From NCBI RefSeq assembly GCF_037893015.1, contig NC_133665.1, positions 193,622,146 through 193,686,145 on the forward strand: a DNA stretch of 64,000 bases, written 5' to 3'. The notes below the pieces were generated by a model that was given only the letters and a program-made list of their open reading frames with translations, was not told where the DNA came from and made no database searches. Below, piece by piece: positions 43,522 to 58,500 of the stretch (the stretch's first letter is position 1; each line of letters begins with the position of its first letter). The translations under genes were made by a program, and so were the position numbers. The DNA is from Macrotis lagotis (taxonomy: Eukaryota; Chordata; Mammalia; Peramelemorphia; Peramelidae).

Positions 43522-46500
43522 AGAGGGTAAGAAAGGATCCTCTTTTCCCTAGAGTGGTCCTTCTGACTGGCATGAGGCTGTGGGCATGATTTTTCTACTG
43601 GGAGCATATTTGCATTTTCCTGTCCAAACTACCTCATCTGATTTCGCCATGACCACTGAAAGATGCTGAGGCTGCTTGTGAGGCTGAAGCGAGGCAGAAC
43701 TTGAAGTCAGAGCTCATTAGTCATTACCTCAATCAGACCACGGAGGAACCCTGTGTTCCTCTGTGCTTTGAGGGAATACTTTGTCCTATATGTAACTCTA
43801 GATTTGAGACTCCTAAGTATTTTTGGTTTGGAGGGCCTCTGTGTGACCCCTGGGATCTTTGATCTAAAAGCATCCTTCCCAGTGGAAGGCCAGTGACCTT
43901 GTCCCCATCCATTCCTGTATCCCAGGACGAGGGCCCAGTCAGGAGCTCCCGTGGCTGCTCACAGCCTGTGGTAGGGATTCTGAGGAAGGAGTCCAGCCTC
44001 TCAGCTGTCTGCTGCTTCCACGTGCACCAGAGACAGGCTCCAGGGCCAGCATGCTTCCCTGCCCCTGGTTTGGGACAGGCTTGGATTCCCGAAAATGACT
44101 GTCCCCGGAGAGGCTTGGGCCTTGGCAAGACCTCCTGTCCTTGTGGTGGTCAGATGCCCTGCCCTCTTCCTGCCATTCTTTGTGACTTTTGGCAGTCACT
44201 GTTTCTCCACTGCCTCTTTTCCTTCCCATTTTTCCTCCCATTTGCTTTTCTCTCCTTTGTTTTTGTGGTTTCTCTTGTTTTATTGCTTCCTCTGTTAGTC
44301 TGAGTAGCTATACTGGTAGTGTCTGTGGAGTTAGACATTAGAGGGTTGGCAGGGCCTTGGAACCCCCTCCCTCCTTACCCCAGTTATTGAGGAGGAAGAT
44401 GAGGTCCACTCAGTCAGGCCTGTGATGTGACTGACCCCCAACCTCAGACTCCAAGGGTAGTGAGTATTTTTTCCCACCTCACCCAGATTCTTCTGCCATC
44501 CAGACTGATCGTTTTGTAGATTTTTTTTCCCCTGTCCAAGTGAGGGGAATATGGGGGACTTGGAATAAATAAAGCCCTGTGTTCAAGTCATAGTTTTATA
44601 CCAATCCTCATGGCTTTCTTGTTAAGGTTCATGGCAGCCTGTCTCTAGTGACCTCCTAACAAATAAAGTTCAGGCAAGTTCATTTCAGACTGAAATCATT
44701 TGAACCACTTTCCTTGTTGCAGTGTCCATGTATAGCTTGTGTAATGGAATGGGCCCATCCTCCAGAGTGACAGTCGGGACATCAGCTTTGATGTGGGGGG
44801 CCTGGGAGGTTTCTAGTGGTGGGTCTTGTGGTGGACTGGTGAAGCCCCGGGCCTGTTGTGGGGGCCTCCAGGTTCAGAGGGGCTGGGCCTGAGAAGGCAG
44901 TGAGCACAGCTTGACTCCCCCCACTGCTCTTTGGATGACAGGCTTCTGAGGATTGCTTGGTGATCTCCACTTTTATTTCATTTTAGCAAGATGAATATCA
45001 CATGGTCCATCTAGTCTGTGCTTCTCGATCTCCTCCCGGTACTCCACAGCCCAGCAGCCGGAGAGGCAGTGAGGAAGCATTGACCTCCATCAGCAGTTAT
45101 GTGAGTGTTTGAGCTGCCGGGGGGCAGGGGACATGGCGGTGGGCAACCCTTCCCAGCACAGCCACTCCTGCAGGAAGCCTTCCCCTCCCTGGTTGGGCAG
45201 GCGTGTTCATCCCCCTGAAATTCCTTTGTATTTACTGCCTGCTTGTCTCTGGACTTTCTCTTTTCCTTCAGGAGAGCAATAGCACCTTGAGGACAGGGCC
45301 CTCCCTGATCCAGGGATCCCCCACAGTGGTGGGGGAGGGGGGCTGACTGATGTGGACGCCACAAGGTGAAAGAGCAGAGAAGTGATGCTTTTGAAGTGTC
45401 CTCATTGGAATGGGAGAATGTGCCTGTTTCATGACAGGTTTTGAATTTGAGGCACTTATTTATTAATATTTCATTTATATGCTGATTGGGGGGACTTTGT
45501 AATGGTCACCTGCCTTGTCCTCAGAAGGGCACTGTGTTGGCCTGATGTTGGGTGGCCTTGGCCCTGATGCCTTGGGCTGCTGAGCTTTGCCAGGAAGCAA
45601 CACGATGTGTCCTCATTGGGACATGGGCTGTAGTGGTTCCAGTCTCTGGTTTTGTGATACCAATGGGGTTTCAGATCAGCTCAGAATGTGGAATGAAATT
45701 CCTAAACTAAAATCGATTTTAATTTGCTTTTATTAAAACCAAATTTACACATGGACATTTTTGGAGTGGGATTGGGGTCACAAAATCTGGCAGAACAGAA
45801 GTAGGACATTGATTGTTCCCTCAGAGCTTCTCTCTTGGGACCCTGGGCCGCTGTTTGCCTTAGTCCCAGAGGCAGTCCTCCTGTACCTCTGAACAGGCCA
45901 ACCTCTTTCAATGAAGTTCCATCTCCTTGGCTCCTCCAGAACATGGAGGGGCTTTAAAGGGGCTGACCTGGAGTGAATTCCGTGCCTAGGTCCCAATAGC
46001 TTGAGGCAGCCTCTGTGCAGAGCTCTCCAGGGAGAGACTCCTTATGGTGGCTTCGCTTGCCTGGCACTCATTCCTTCCCTCATCAGGTCCACCACTCTCC
46101 ACTGCCAGGATCAGTCTGCCCTCCGGGGCAGGTCTGCCTTGCCCTGGCTTCTTCCTGAAGGATGAGGACGAGGGGTTCCTTGAACGCATTGGCTAACTCA
46201 TTTGGGGCCCACTCTGTGTGGCTGGCATCTTCTCCTGAGTTCTTAGCTTTGCCTCAGGGTCTTCCCAGGCGTTCTCTGTCTTTTTTTTCTTGGCCAGACT
46301 TCCTTCTGTCCCTTGAATACCTTTAGGGCTTTGCTGATTCTCCTAACCCTGGGAAGAGACTTGTCCATCTCAGCTTTTTGTAAGCCAGGCCCTTGGATTG
46401 CTGTCCTCAAGAGCCAGGAGGATGCAGCTGGGGGGCTGGGGGTGGCCTGGATTCCTGGCTTGATAATGTCCAACCAGTCCCTTCACCCCAGGGCTTTAGC

Positions 46501-49500
46501 TCCTGCTCTGAAAAGTGTAATTGTTGAATTAGGTCATCTCTTGAGCACCCCAGAGTTCTGTTGAGCCCCTGCAGTCCCCCTGGCAACTGGCCTGAAGGGA
46601 GGAGGCCGTGCCTGGAGAAACCAGAGCTTGGTGAGCCAGCAGCTGATGAGATTGCCGGAGAGGCTGCAGTCCCCCACCCTTTCCCCTGCATCTTGTTTTC
46701 TCTTTTTGGTTGGTGACTCTCTTCATTCACGAAGCAGGTTGCCTTCCTTCCCTTCCCCTGCCCTGAAACCCTGGTCCTGACCCAGGAGGAGTGTATTCCA
46801 AGAGCCGGCAGTCTCATGGACCATCTGATCTAGGAAACTGAGGCCTGAGGATGGGAAGTGACTTGTCCAGGATCACGCAGGTAGTTAGGATCCAAGGGTT
46901 TCTGCTGTGCTTGGCTGCCTTAAGCTTCCCTTCTCTCTGGTCCTGGTGCTGGGCTGCCCCCTGACACTGGACTGGGACGATCAGGACGGGCATGCTCGTG
47001 GGGACTCTGCCTCCTGCTGCTCCCCAAGGAAAGTCTTCCTAGACTCTGAGGAGTCATGGAGTTCTCCTGATAACCTTTTTTTTTTTTTTGTTTTTGTTTT
47101 TGCAAGGCAATGGGTTTAAATGACTTGCCCAAGGTCACACAACTTATTAAGTGTCTGAGCCAGATTTGAACTCAGGTTCTCCTGATTCCAAGGCTGGTGC
47201 TCTGCCCACTGCACCACCTAGCTGTCCCCTCTTGATGCCCTTCGATACGATTTCTGTCCGTATTTTTCCTAGCTTAGAATGGCTTTCTGTTGGTGACGTG
47301 AGTGCTGAAAACTGGTCAAAGACCAGCTCCTTCCATTTCCCTGCAATGGAGGTGCCCCCTAAGCAGCTCTGATGGGTGTGGTTCTCATCCAAGAGCTTTC
47401 TTCCACAGACTGAGGAACTGTCCTATTTGGGCACCTCGTCCTCCTCCTCTCTGAACAGCAGGCTTCATCGTGACTAGAAAAGGCTGAGACTGGGCCTTCA
47501 AAGAGACAGAGCTGCCCATCACCCCCTAGGCTCCCAGCGCACAGGACATCTGGACATTGAGAGAACAGGGAAGCAGGGGGACGTGATGGTATCCAAGACC
47601 TAACTTTGCCATGGTCCCAGGCATGCCCTCCGTTTTCAGTAGATGCCCATCCATCGGGCAGTGGCCGAGTGTACATCATGACCTTTCCCTGTGCTTTAAT
47701 GATAAGACTTAGAGGAACTGAGGCACAATGGAGTCGGCAGCAGTTGGCAGGGAGGGCCTTATTCCCTGGAGAAACACTCCCCATAGGGAAGTGCCATAGA
47801 TGTCCTGCCCAGGGGCTCTGCTCACCCCCCACCATCATCCTGTGCCACCACAGTTTGTCCTGCCTTATGTTGTTCGCTCAGTGGGCAAAATGAAAAGTGG
47901 CTGGCACAGTTATCAGCTCTTCAGTTATCCCTGAGGCTAGTTAGGCAGACAGCCACTTGTGCCAGGAGCTGTGCCAAACCCCTGCCCCTGCCCAGTTTGA
48001 CCCCATTTTCCTGCCTGGGCCCAGGCCCAGGGACAGACCTTACTGAACTGATTACAGATTGTTCTGAGGGAGACCCTCACATGGGAGGTGAGTTACATGC
48101 ATGTGCGCACACACACGTCCCATTCTAGGGGAGGCAGGGACAGCTCGCACCTGCCGTGGCTATCTGCTATTCTGCTTCTGCTCACTTGCCTCTGCCTCAG
48201 TTCATCCCAGTCTTCCCGGGTTTCTCTGAAACAACCCCCTTCCTCATCTAGCCTTTCATCTAGCGTGCTGATGGACCCCTGGTATTGGGAATCTACAGAT
48301 GTAACCCTTCGCATTGCTGGGAAACAAACTGACTTGAAAACATTCAATTGTCTTTTAAGAGTTCAGATGATTCGGGAACATCCACACCATCTTCAAGTCA
48401 GGAGTCTCTGACTCCCACAGCCAGTTCTAGCTCTGAAGGCCTGAGGTACCGGAACCCTCCCCAAGCACCAGCCAACCCTGCGCAAAGCCTTCAGGTCCCA
48501 TACGTGATGCAAGGGTGAGTAATTGGGGAGCTGCTCGTGGACAAGCTGGCCAGGCTTGGGGTGGTGGGGGAGGGTACACTCTTGAGGTTTGGTCTGAGTG
48601 TCTTGGGGGCCTCCCATTGCTCACTTTTGACAGATGAGGTTGCCAGAGTTGGGCTGGAGTCAGTTCATCCTGAGCTCAAATCAGACCTTAGATCCTGGGC
48701 AAGTTGTCACCCTGATGAGGGCAAAGTGAGATGATGCTTGTAAAGCACTTTGAAACCTCCTGTGGGCTGTCTGGTCGGGCCCTTCAGCTTCAGAGGGCAC
48801 AGAGCTCGAGAGGCCGTGCCCCAGGTCCCCGAGCTTGTGACTCTCTGCCATTCTGCTTCTGCTCACTTCCCTCTGCATCATTCATCCACATGGCCCAAGG
48901 CTCTTCCGTCACGTTCATATACTTTCTTGTGTTCCGCCACTCCCAAATTTACAGGCATCCTCATAGTTTCCAGTTCTTTGCTGAAACAAATAGAAGCTCA
49001 AAATCGTTTTGTATGGAACAGGATTTCCCTCTGTTTGCTATCTAGTGGCAGGATTTTGAGTTCCCAGGGTTTGTACAATCAATGACGTTTTGGGCAGCTT
49101 GCTCTCTGGAACGTAGGAGCCACTTCCCAGCTCCACCAGCTCCGTCTCGGTGGGCCTGTTTTCCCACAGCCCCCTCCAGCATTTGTCATTTTCTTTGGGT
49201 CCTCTTAGCCAGTTTGAGGGATATGCGGTAGTAGTACCTTGAGAGTTGCTTTAATTTGCATTTCTGTAATTATTGGTGATTTGAGGCTTTTTTTTAATGT
49301 CGCTTAGAGAGTTTGGAAGCTATCTCTTTTGACCATTTTTTGGAGGAATCTTGGCTGCGCCTGGTTGACCTGCTACTAAAACATCCGCCTCTGTTTCCTG
49401 GGGCCTGTGTCTCCTACCTGGGCACAGAAGGAACCCAGGAAGCATTGTAAGGGTGCTGCTACCAGAAATGGAACGTGTTAGGGCCCTAGCTGAGGCTTTG

Positions 49501-52500
49501 CTTGCCTCTCTCCACTGAGGCAGAAGCCGATCTGGGAAGGAAATAGCTTTGAAAAAGTCATCCAAGAACATAATTTGTCCTCATTCTGGAAAGCAGCCCC
49601 TGAGGAGGAGGGAAACAAGCCAGCCATCCCTGCCAAGACAAGAAAGAGAGAGAGGAGGTGGGTAGAATATGGCAGGGGGAGGCAGGGGCCCTCCATCACC
49701 TCAACTCCTACATCTCCTTGACTTGCTATAGAGAAGGTCCAGAAATGGGACCTCTAAAGCCTTGGAAATCCTAGAGTCTTCTGAGCACTGCTTCCAGCCT
49801 GTACCCTGTACCCATTGTCTGGGGGGTTGGGGGTGGGGGTGGAGAAACCATCCTGGAGAAGGGGCCAACCCTCACTAACATCTGCTCCAGGGAAGGGCAC
49901 CATACCCCTAATCACTGGACCTCTTACCTGCCTAGCCCTACTAGCCATCATTCTCCAAGATACCATCTGGAATCACAACTCCTGAAGACCTAGAAAAAAA
50001 ACTTTCTGAACCAAAGTCAAATGGCTGAGCATCTGAAATGGACACCTAGCCTCTGCTTTACTGCTCCCTGCTGAGCACCAGGGGCTTTTTCACTTTCTTT
50101 TATTTTCAGTTCCATCCTTACAAAGGTAGTTTTCAATGTTCATTCTTTTGCAAATTTAGGCGTGCTTTTCTAGCCCTCTCCTTTCCCTCCGCCCTCCCCA
50201 TGGCAGTGAATAATCTGGGATAAGTTGTATGTATACAATTGTGTTTAGCATGTTTTCATATTAGTCATATCGTGAAAGAGAAATTAGAACTAAGGCGGGG
50301 GGGGTACCATGAGAGACAACATGAAAGAAGTTTTTAAAAGTCACTGTAGTCTGCCTGTCTCTGCATTCAGACTCCACAGGGTTTTTTCTGAGGTTTTGGC
50401 AGCATTTTCCATCAGTAGGCCCAGCGGAGCAGGGGCTCTGGAGAAGGCAACCAACCTGCACTACACTTGTGTCCTGAAGGCTTAGCACAGTGCTTTCTTC
50501 CATGGCTTGAATGGTTCCTGAAGGCTTTTTGACACCAGAATCTCATCTGGGCCTCACAACCACAATAGGAAGCAACTATGTGTTGTTTATGTTCCTTAAA
50601 GGGTATTCGATCAACACAATCCCTGAGAAACACATTGAGACTTGAATGGTTTCCTCATGGCTGATACTTGGTTGAAACACTGCTGCCGTCAATGTAATAT
50701 GATGGGGAACCACAAGGGCCTAGTACCTGAGGCCTTGGGGTGGGGGTGGGGCAGATGGCTTGGGTCTGCAGTCATGGTGAGGCTTGAAACCAGCACTGGC
50801 CCACAAGGTCATCCCAACCCTTTGGCACTGCCTTCAACTTCCATGTTTTTATTGCTGTCTTTGTGGGGGATTTTAAAGCACCAAAATTTCCCCCAGTATC
50901 TCTCCCCTTGTGTTGCCAGAGAGTCATCCCTATAGTAAAGGAAAAAGAGAAAATAAAGGGTAATACTGAAGAGTAAAAGTCTGAAAATGTGCAACTTGCC
51001 CCTCCCTTGGGCCCTTACCTCACTGCAAATGGGTGAAGAAGGCTTTGCTCTCATGTCCCTTTTTTGGAGCCTCAGTATTTTGGTGACGTTGGCTGGCAGT
51101 GGTTTGTGGTGGGCCTTCCTGTTTCCATTCACTGTAGTCTTTATGTAGATTGTTTCCTCAGCTCTGCATCAGACCACCGACATCTTTGTTGGCTTTTTTG
51201 TAGAACTCCTTAGGTTTTGTTTTTTAGGTTTTTGCAAGGCAAATGGGGTTAAGTGGCTTGCCCAAGGCCACACAGCTAGGAAATTATTAAGTGTCTGAGA
51301 CCGGATTTGAACCCAGGTCCTCCTGACTCCAGGGCTGGTGCTTTATCCACTGCACCACCTAGCCGCCCCTCTTTAGTTTTTGTTACCCTATTTATTTGCA
51401 TTTACATGCATAGTTTTCAACATTCATCCTTTGGCGTGCTCCTGAGTTTCACATGATTCTGCCTCCCTCTCCTCCTTCCCCCTTCCCCTGGCAGTGAGCA
51501 GTCTGATATAGGTGGGATGTGTACAGTCATGTCAAATATGGTTTCATGTTAGACAAGGCACTGTCATTTCTGACAGCATCGTCCCATCCCCCACCATTCA
51601 TAGCCTGCCGTTTGTTTAACCATCACCCAGTCAGGAACATTTCTGAGCCTTTCCTGCTGGTCCTCCTTCATTCTAGTGCCTTTGTTCTGATGTGTATCAC
51701 ATATTGCTGTATGGCTTGGAGTCTTCTCCATTGGACTGAGCTTCTGGAGAACAGGAACTGGAGTGGTTTTTGTTGTTGCTATTGTTGGCCTCTCTTTGTG
51801 TCCCTAGCACCTAAGCATTGGCCCTCGTTTGGTTGACAGAGCTGCCCATGTGGACATGTTAGTCTCTTTAGTTGTATTATTCTAGATTTCTTTGCAGAGT
51901 CATTTTTTTTCTTTTTTTAGGTTTTTTTACAAGGCAAATGGGGTTAAGTGGTTTTCCCAAGGCCACACAGCTAAGGTTATTATTAAGTGTCTGAGACCGG
52001 ATTTGAGCCCAGCACCTAAAAAAACCAAACAGTGAAGACACCAACACCAGAAGGGGAGACTGTTAGGAATGGAGGCCAAAGAGGCCTTCTCAGGGGCGGC
52101 TAGATGGCGAAGTGGATAAAGCACCGGCCTGGAGTCAGGAGTACCTGAGTTCGAATCCAGCCTCAGACACTTAATAATTACCTAGCTGTGTGGCCTTGGA
52201 CAAGCCACTTAACCCCGTTTGCCTTACAAAAAAAAAAACCCTAAAAACAAAGAGGCCTCCTCAGGCCAAGAGAGCACAGTATATGTCTGCAGTAATGGCA
52301 ATGGCAAAAGAGCAAGGACAGGCACCACTTCAAGGACCAAAATGAGCAGGAAAAGCAGCTCCTTAAAGAGGGCATCTCCCTATGCCTTCCAGCAGATGGG
52401 GGTCGACTTTATTGGGTTTGGTGAATGTATTGGCAGGTTTGGCCATGTACAGACAAAAGATGTCAATGTGGCTTTACTTCTTAAAAAAAGACAACTGAAG

Positions 52501-55500
52501 GGGCAGCTAGGTTGCACAGTGGATAGACCACCGGCCCTGGAGTCAGGAGGATCTGAGTTCAAATCCAGTCTTGCACGATTAATACTTACCTAGCTGTGTG
52601 GCCTTGGGCAAGCCACTTAACCCCATTTGCCTTGCAAAAACCTAAAAAAAAATTATGCATACTGTGCAGTTTTGAGTGCCTGAGATTGTTCCCAGGGTCT
52701 CTATCCTCCCCTTTTGTGGAGGTGGGGGGCTGTGGAGAGGGAATTTTAGCACAGATAACTTCATGTCTTCTTAAGTCTTTGTTAGCATATTGAGTAGGGT
52801 GATGGGAGAGCAGGGAAGATGTAGGAACAAAGGGCCCTACTAGCATCCAGGTGACAAGCATTCTAGATTTAGAGTAGCATTCTACTTATTTTTGAGAAAG
52901 ATTGGAAGAGAAAAGCCATCTTCCTGCCTTGATGGACTACAATGACAGTGATGGACATTAATCCTCAAGCTTCATAACTCTATTTTTAAGAAACTGGATT
53001 ACTGAACTCAAATGATGGTGGTGACTCAGACACAGACACAGCTGCTTTTTGGGCTGCGTTGTGTCAGTGTAGCTCAAATGTTATGGGGCTCACTCACTAT
53101 ATTTGGAGATATTGAGGAAAATGATTTGAGAACACTTTTTAAGATAATAGCATCTCTGTGCTCAAAAACTGAGATTATTTTCTCTCTTCTTTATTTTAGA
53201 AACGTTGGGAATCAGGTTCCTGGGCAAGCTCTTGCAGCTGGATTCCCCTTCTACCCTGCTTTCAGCCCCCTGCAGATGCTCTGGTGGCAGCAGATGTATG
53301 CTCGGCAGTATTACATGCAGTAGTAAGTTCTTGTCACTTAATCAATGTTCCTTGTCTTTGCCTGATTTGCTTTGAGCTCTGTGCAAAAATGTAGTTAGAC
53401 ATTCTGATTATCTTGCCCAGTCAGAAGCTCAATGTCAGTCCTCTCGATTATAATCAGCGGGCTCTGGCCCGATACTTTGAGTTGGGTTTTGTGACTTGAG
53501 TAACCCCAAGTGTAATAAGCCCTTGGCTGATCCTTACTTTAAAGCAGAAGTGGGGAACCTTTTTTCTGTCAGGGGCCATTTGGATATTTATAATATCATT
53601 TGTGGGCTCTCTTTGGTCAGACATTTAATTCACTCCTAAAAAGCCACTTAGATGTTTTGGATTTCAAGTCCTTCCTGTGTTTGCCTTGGCAGTGCCAGAC
53701 CAGTACAGCCCATGGACTGGAGATTCCCTAGCCTTGCTCTCAAGTATGAGGTCCGAGATTGACCTCTCCTAGTTACTGTATCCAAGGAATGTGTGAAGAA
53801 ATGGGAGGTTGTAAGCCTAGGACAATCAAGAAACTCTCCCAAACATGTGTAAACTGATGGAAGAAAGTGTGGGAAAGAGTTCCATGGATAAATGCCCTAG
53901 ACTTAAGGAAAGGTAGCTCAAGGAACCCAAACCCCTTTGTTGTTGTTTCAGTCTTGTCTGACTCTCCATGACCCCAATTCTAGACTTTTCTTGGCAAAGG
54001 TACTGGAATGATTTGCCATTTCCTTCTTCAACTCATTTTACAGATGAGGAAACTGAGTCAAACAGGGTTACATGACTTGCCCAGGGTTACACAGCTAGTG
54101 AGTGTCTTGAGGCTAGATTTGAGCTTATGAAGATTCCAAGTCTAGTGCTCTATCCACTGCCACCTGGCTACCCTGAAGGAACCCCTAGGACCTGGGATAG
54201 GTTAGCCTTCAGTTATCTCTAGAAGATTGTTTGTGGCCTGGACTAGGCCCTTCTGGCCACACTGGGGGATGGTTAAGGAGAGGCTGTGTATGTCTTCCCA
54301 CCCTCCCTCGCCCTTGTTTCAGTAGGAGGTAAGTGTCTTGAGGGCTGGGACACTTGGGGGTTTTTTGTGTGTTTGTCCCTGGTGACCTGCACTTTTTTTG
54401 GTTTGTCCAATGATTTGATTGATGTTTGGGAGCTTAGTGAGAGGATCTCCCTCTAGCAGTGCCTTTCACCCCATGGTCTATTGCCTGGGGCCTGACAGGT
54501 TAAGTAATTTGCCAGATTTGACTGATGGGATGAAGCTGAGACCAGATCTGCCCAAACCCAGACCTGGCTTTCCCTCTGGGTTGTCCCAGCTTCCTCTTAT
54601 GTATAACGTAGATGCTTAATAAATGCTTTCTTGAATTGGATTGGGTGGGGAGGGGGGTATTTGTAGTTTTTGGTTTTTAACTTTTAGAAAGGAATAGTTA
54701 CTTAAGAGGTATCATGAACAAACATCCAAGACCACCTAGTGTGGCATAATTCCCCCCCCCCTTCTGTTCCCCAAAGCCTCAGTTCTGTCGAATTTCAGGT
54801 CCAGTTCCTTCTCTCTCCCTTTGGGACCAGAGAGTCCACTTTGAGCATGGGCCTGTCCTGAGGTCTGGTGGAAACACCTGGCCCAGGGCATCATGGCTCA
54901 GACTCTGGGCTGAGTTCCTCACCTCTCCACCTAGAACTGAGGATTAATGAAACAGAACCAAACCCCATGGCCTGGGCCTTGGAACCACAAGGCCTAAAGA
55001 GAATGGAAAGGTCTTTTCTGTCCACTGTGAGCTCACTGCAAAGAGGGAGCTGGTGCCTTCTTGAGGTAGAATTAAGAAGTGCCCATGATGCAGAGGCCAA
55101 CCCAGAATGCCTCCTTCCAGAAGTAGGTCTGTGGTGCCTCCATCTTAAATGATCTGCACATGGGCTAAAGTTTGTTACGTCTTTATGCCCCACTAGAAAA
55201 ATGCTGTGTTGAACATGACCCTTGGCCTAATAAGCAGTGTTCTTTAACTTTTCCAAGACCACACGGTACCGGATCTCAAAGCAGTCATCCTAGTATGGTT
55301 ACAGACAGAAATCAGTTACTCCCAAATATAGAGTTATGCATATTCCACAAACAGAAATATCACAAAGTTTACCAAAGATTTTTGCTGGCTTAGTACTCAA
55401 CAGGTGTCTGATTTGGAGCTCAAATGGCCCTTCTCAACCCCAAATGCAAAGCAAAGGCAGAGAAAGTTGGCTTCCTCTCTTGGACAACAACTGGTCTTCT

Positions 55501-58500
55501 TAGAGCCTTCCAGATCACATGATGCTCTTCCTGTAGGGATGTAGGACTTGGGACTAACTGGGCCCACTGGCATCCCCTCTCTCAGAGGGGTTCTAAGGTG
55601 AAGAATCCTTCCTGATTACTTCCATGTATAAGGCCATCCAACTGGGGTTTGGGCAATATCATCAAGTCTATAAGGAAAACACATTGGGGGGAAAAAAATC
55701 CCAAGCAGAGAATCCAAGATTCCCTCTTAATATGAAGGGCAAAATTTTATTATAGCTATAGCTGGTATGATCAATCTGCGCCCCAATGCCAGACAAGCAA
55801 ACCAGCTGCATTTTTAACCCTTCCCCAGGTTCTTTGGGACTCTTGTTTCAGTCTCCTGCCATTTGATTTCTTCATTGTTAAGGGTTCTGGGTACTTAAGT
55901 TTCATTTAACTTCTTAGAGTCGAATTAGCTTTTATAATAGAATGTTTACTTCAAAAGTTAAACAGGAACAAATATGCAACATCTCTAACAAGGTAGAAAG
56001 GAAGATAACCAGCCCTACTCATTTATACTACCTTGGTCTCCGAGGGCCAAGAAGGGAGGCCTGGGAGTAGATTGATAGTTCAGTTCTCATATAGCTTCAG
56101 TTTGATCCCATATAGTCTTAGGTTTCAAGTCCATAGCTTCCTCCTGGGCTTGCATCCAAAGACCCTGACTTTCCCACTGGACTGATTGCCCTCTCCTTCC
56201 TAGAATCTTAAACTCTAAGGTCCCCATGGGCTCAAGCGCTTGGGCTGCTGGATGGTTAGCAGAAGAAATTCTTTTGAGGGCACACATTTTATTGCTTTTA
56301 ATAAGTAGAGAGGTTATGAGATCATAGGATTGATAGCTAGAATCATCTGGGCCAGTCCCCTGTTGACCAACTTCTCAAACATGAACTGCTTTCCTTTCTT
56401 GGCCTACCACCTTGATTTTCCTAACAAAGGGCTTTCATTCTGGTATCCATGGTGGCTGTTGAGTCTCCTATTCCCTGATAGGCAAGTATTTTCCAAGGTT
56501 ATATCCTTGCCATTTGTCCTCTCTACACACTCTCAAAGGGAGATGGAAGAGTGTCTATCAAGAGCTCATTGAGGAGGGGAGGGTACAAACAGAAAAGGAA
56601 AAATCATCCCTGCTTTCATGGTGCTCTTGTCAGTGCTGCCCTCCTTTCGTGACCCATTTCCTTCTCCCTGGCGCCCCCTGTAACTGCTTCGCTGCCAAAT
56701 CCTGTAATTCCTGTCTACATCATGTCTGGCCCTTGCCACCCTCTTCCTGAATTCCCACTTTCCCCACCACCAGGATCTGGGAAGTGGGGTTTGGACCCTG
56801 CTCTGGCTGAATCATAGGCTGACTCTCCACCGCAGCAGGGATGTCAAACCCAATTAAAAATGGGTGCCACTAGGCCTTACATAAAGATTGCAGCCACAAT
56901 GGAGTCATTTTCTTTTTTTTCTTTTATTAAAGATTTTATTTGAGTTTTACAGTTTCCCACCCCCAATCTTATTCCCCCCCCCCCACGGAAAGCAATCTGT
57001 CAGTCTTTACTTTGTTTCCATGTTGTATACATTGATCCAAATTGAGTGTGATGAGAGAGAGAAATCATATCCTTAAGGCAGAAACAAAGTCTAAGAGATA
57101 GCAAGATCAGACAATAAGATAGCAGTTTTTTGCTAAATTAAAGGGAATAGTCCTTGAACTTTGTTCAAATTCCACGGCTCTTTATCTGGATACAGATGGT
57201 ATTCTCGCAATGGAGTCGTTTTCAGTCCTGTCTCACACTTGGTGACCCCATCGGGATTTTCTTGGCAGATACTGAAGCAGTTTGCCCTTTCCTTCTCCAC
57301 CTCATTTTACAGAGGAGGAAACTGAGGACAACAGGAGTGAAGTGACTTGCCCAGGGTCACGCAGCTAGTAAGTGTCTAAGGCTATTTGAACTCAGGTCTT
57401 CCTGTCACCATCCACTGCCCGGTACATGTTTATAGACTTCTGTTTGTTTTGTTAAGTGTTTCCCAATTACATTTTAGTCTGGTTTGGGCCCCTCCCTAGG
57501 CCACAGATTGGTCAGCTCATTGAATTGCTTCCAAGCCTTCATCAGCTCTCTCTGAGAGAGCCCAAGGAAGTTCAGCATGATGTTTCCCTTGTCCACCTTG
57601 TGCCAGGCCAGGTTTTCTACTGGGCAGTTCTACCCTATGTCCCCATGGGTGTTTGATCCTCAGGAGAACCCTGATGGAACAGGGCAGAGAAGGGGCCACA
57701 GTCTTGAGCTCAGTGCACATACCTTCTTCCTCCTTGCATCTGAGCAGGGACCTCCTTCAGCTATGTCCCTGAGGAGCTGCCCAGCAATGGCAGAAGAAAA
57801 CTGCTGCCACCTGGGCAAGGGCTCCTTATGAGGACAAGATCTGTAACTTTCAGGTGTTCCCGTTTCTTCTTTCGGGAGTCAAGTAGAACAAGTCTAGGCC
57901 ATCGGAGGCAGCCATCCTTTCCCACAAGTCTTGATTGGTTTTTAAATTTACGTTCATTTATTTATGATTCCAACTATGTGCAAAGACTGTTTCAACATTC
58001 ATTTTTTGTAATATTTTGAGTTTCACATCTTTCTCCCTTTTCCTTTTCTTCCCCTACCCTTGACAGTATCAAATATAACCTCATATATTCTCTCTCTATA
58101 TATATAGACACATATAATATGTAAAACTATATTAAATATATTTCCATATTCATCATGTTGCGAAAGACAAGTGAGAACAAAAAGGAACCAAAAACCACGA
58201 GAGGGGAAAAAATATAAAATAAATTTAAAAATGTAAAATCTTCTGTTTTGGTCTGTATTCAGACCCCATAGTGGTTTCATTCTCTGAAGTGGATGTTTTC
58301 CATCACCAGTCTTTGATGATTTTGCTGCTGAGGAGAACAGTTGATCATCACACCATGTTGTGTGTACAGTATTCTCTTGGTTCTGCTCATCTTGCTCAGT
58401 CTCACTCAAGTCTTAAATTCCAAATTATTTGACCAGCCAGATGGAGAAATCCTTTCCTTATTTTACAACCTTCTCCAACCCCAGTACCTCAAAAGAAAGA

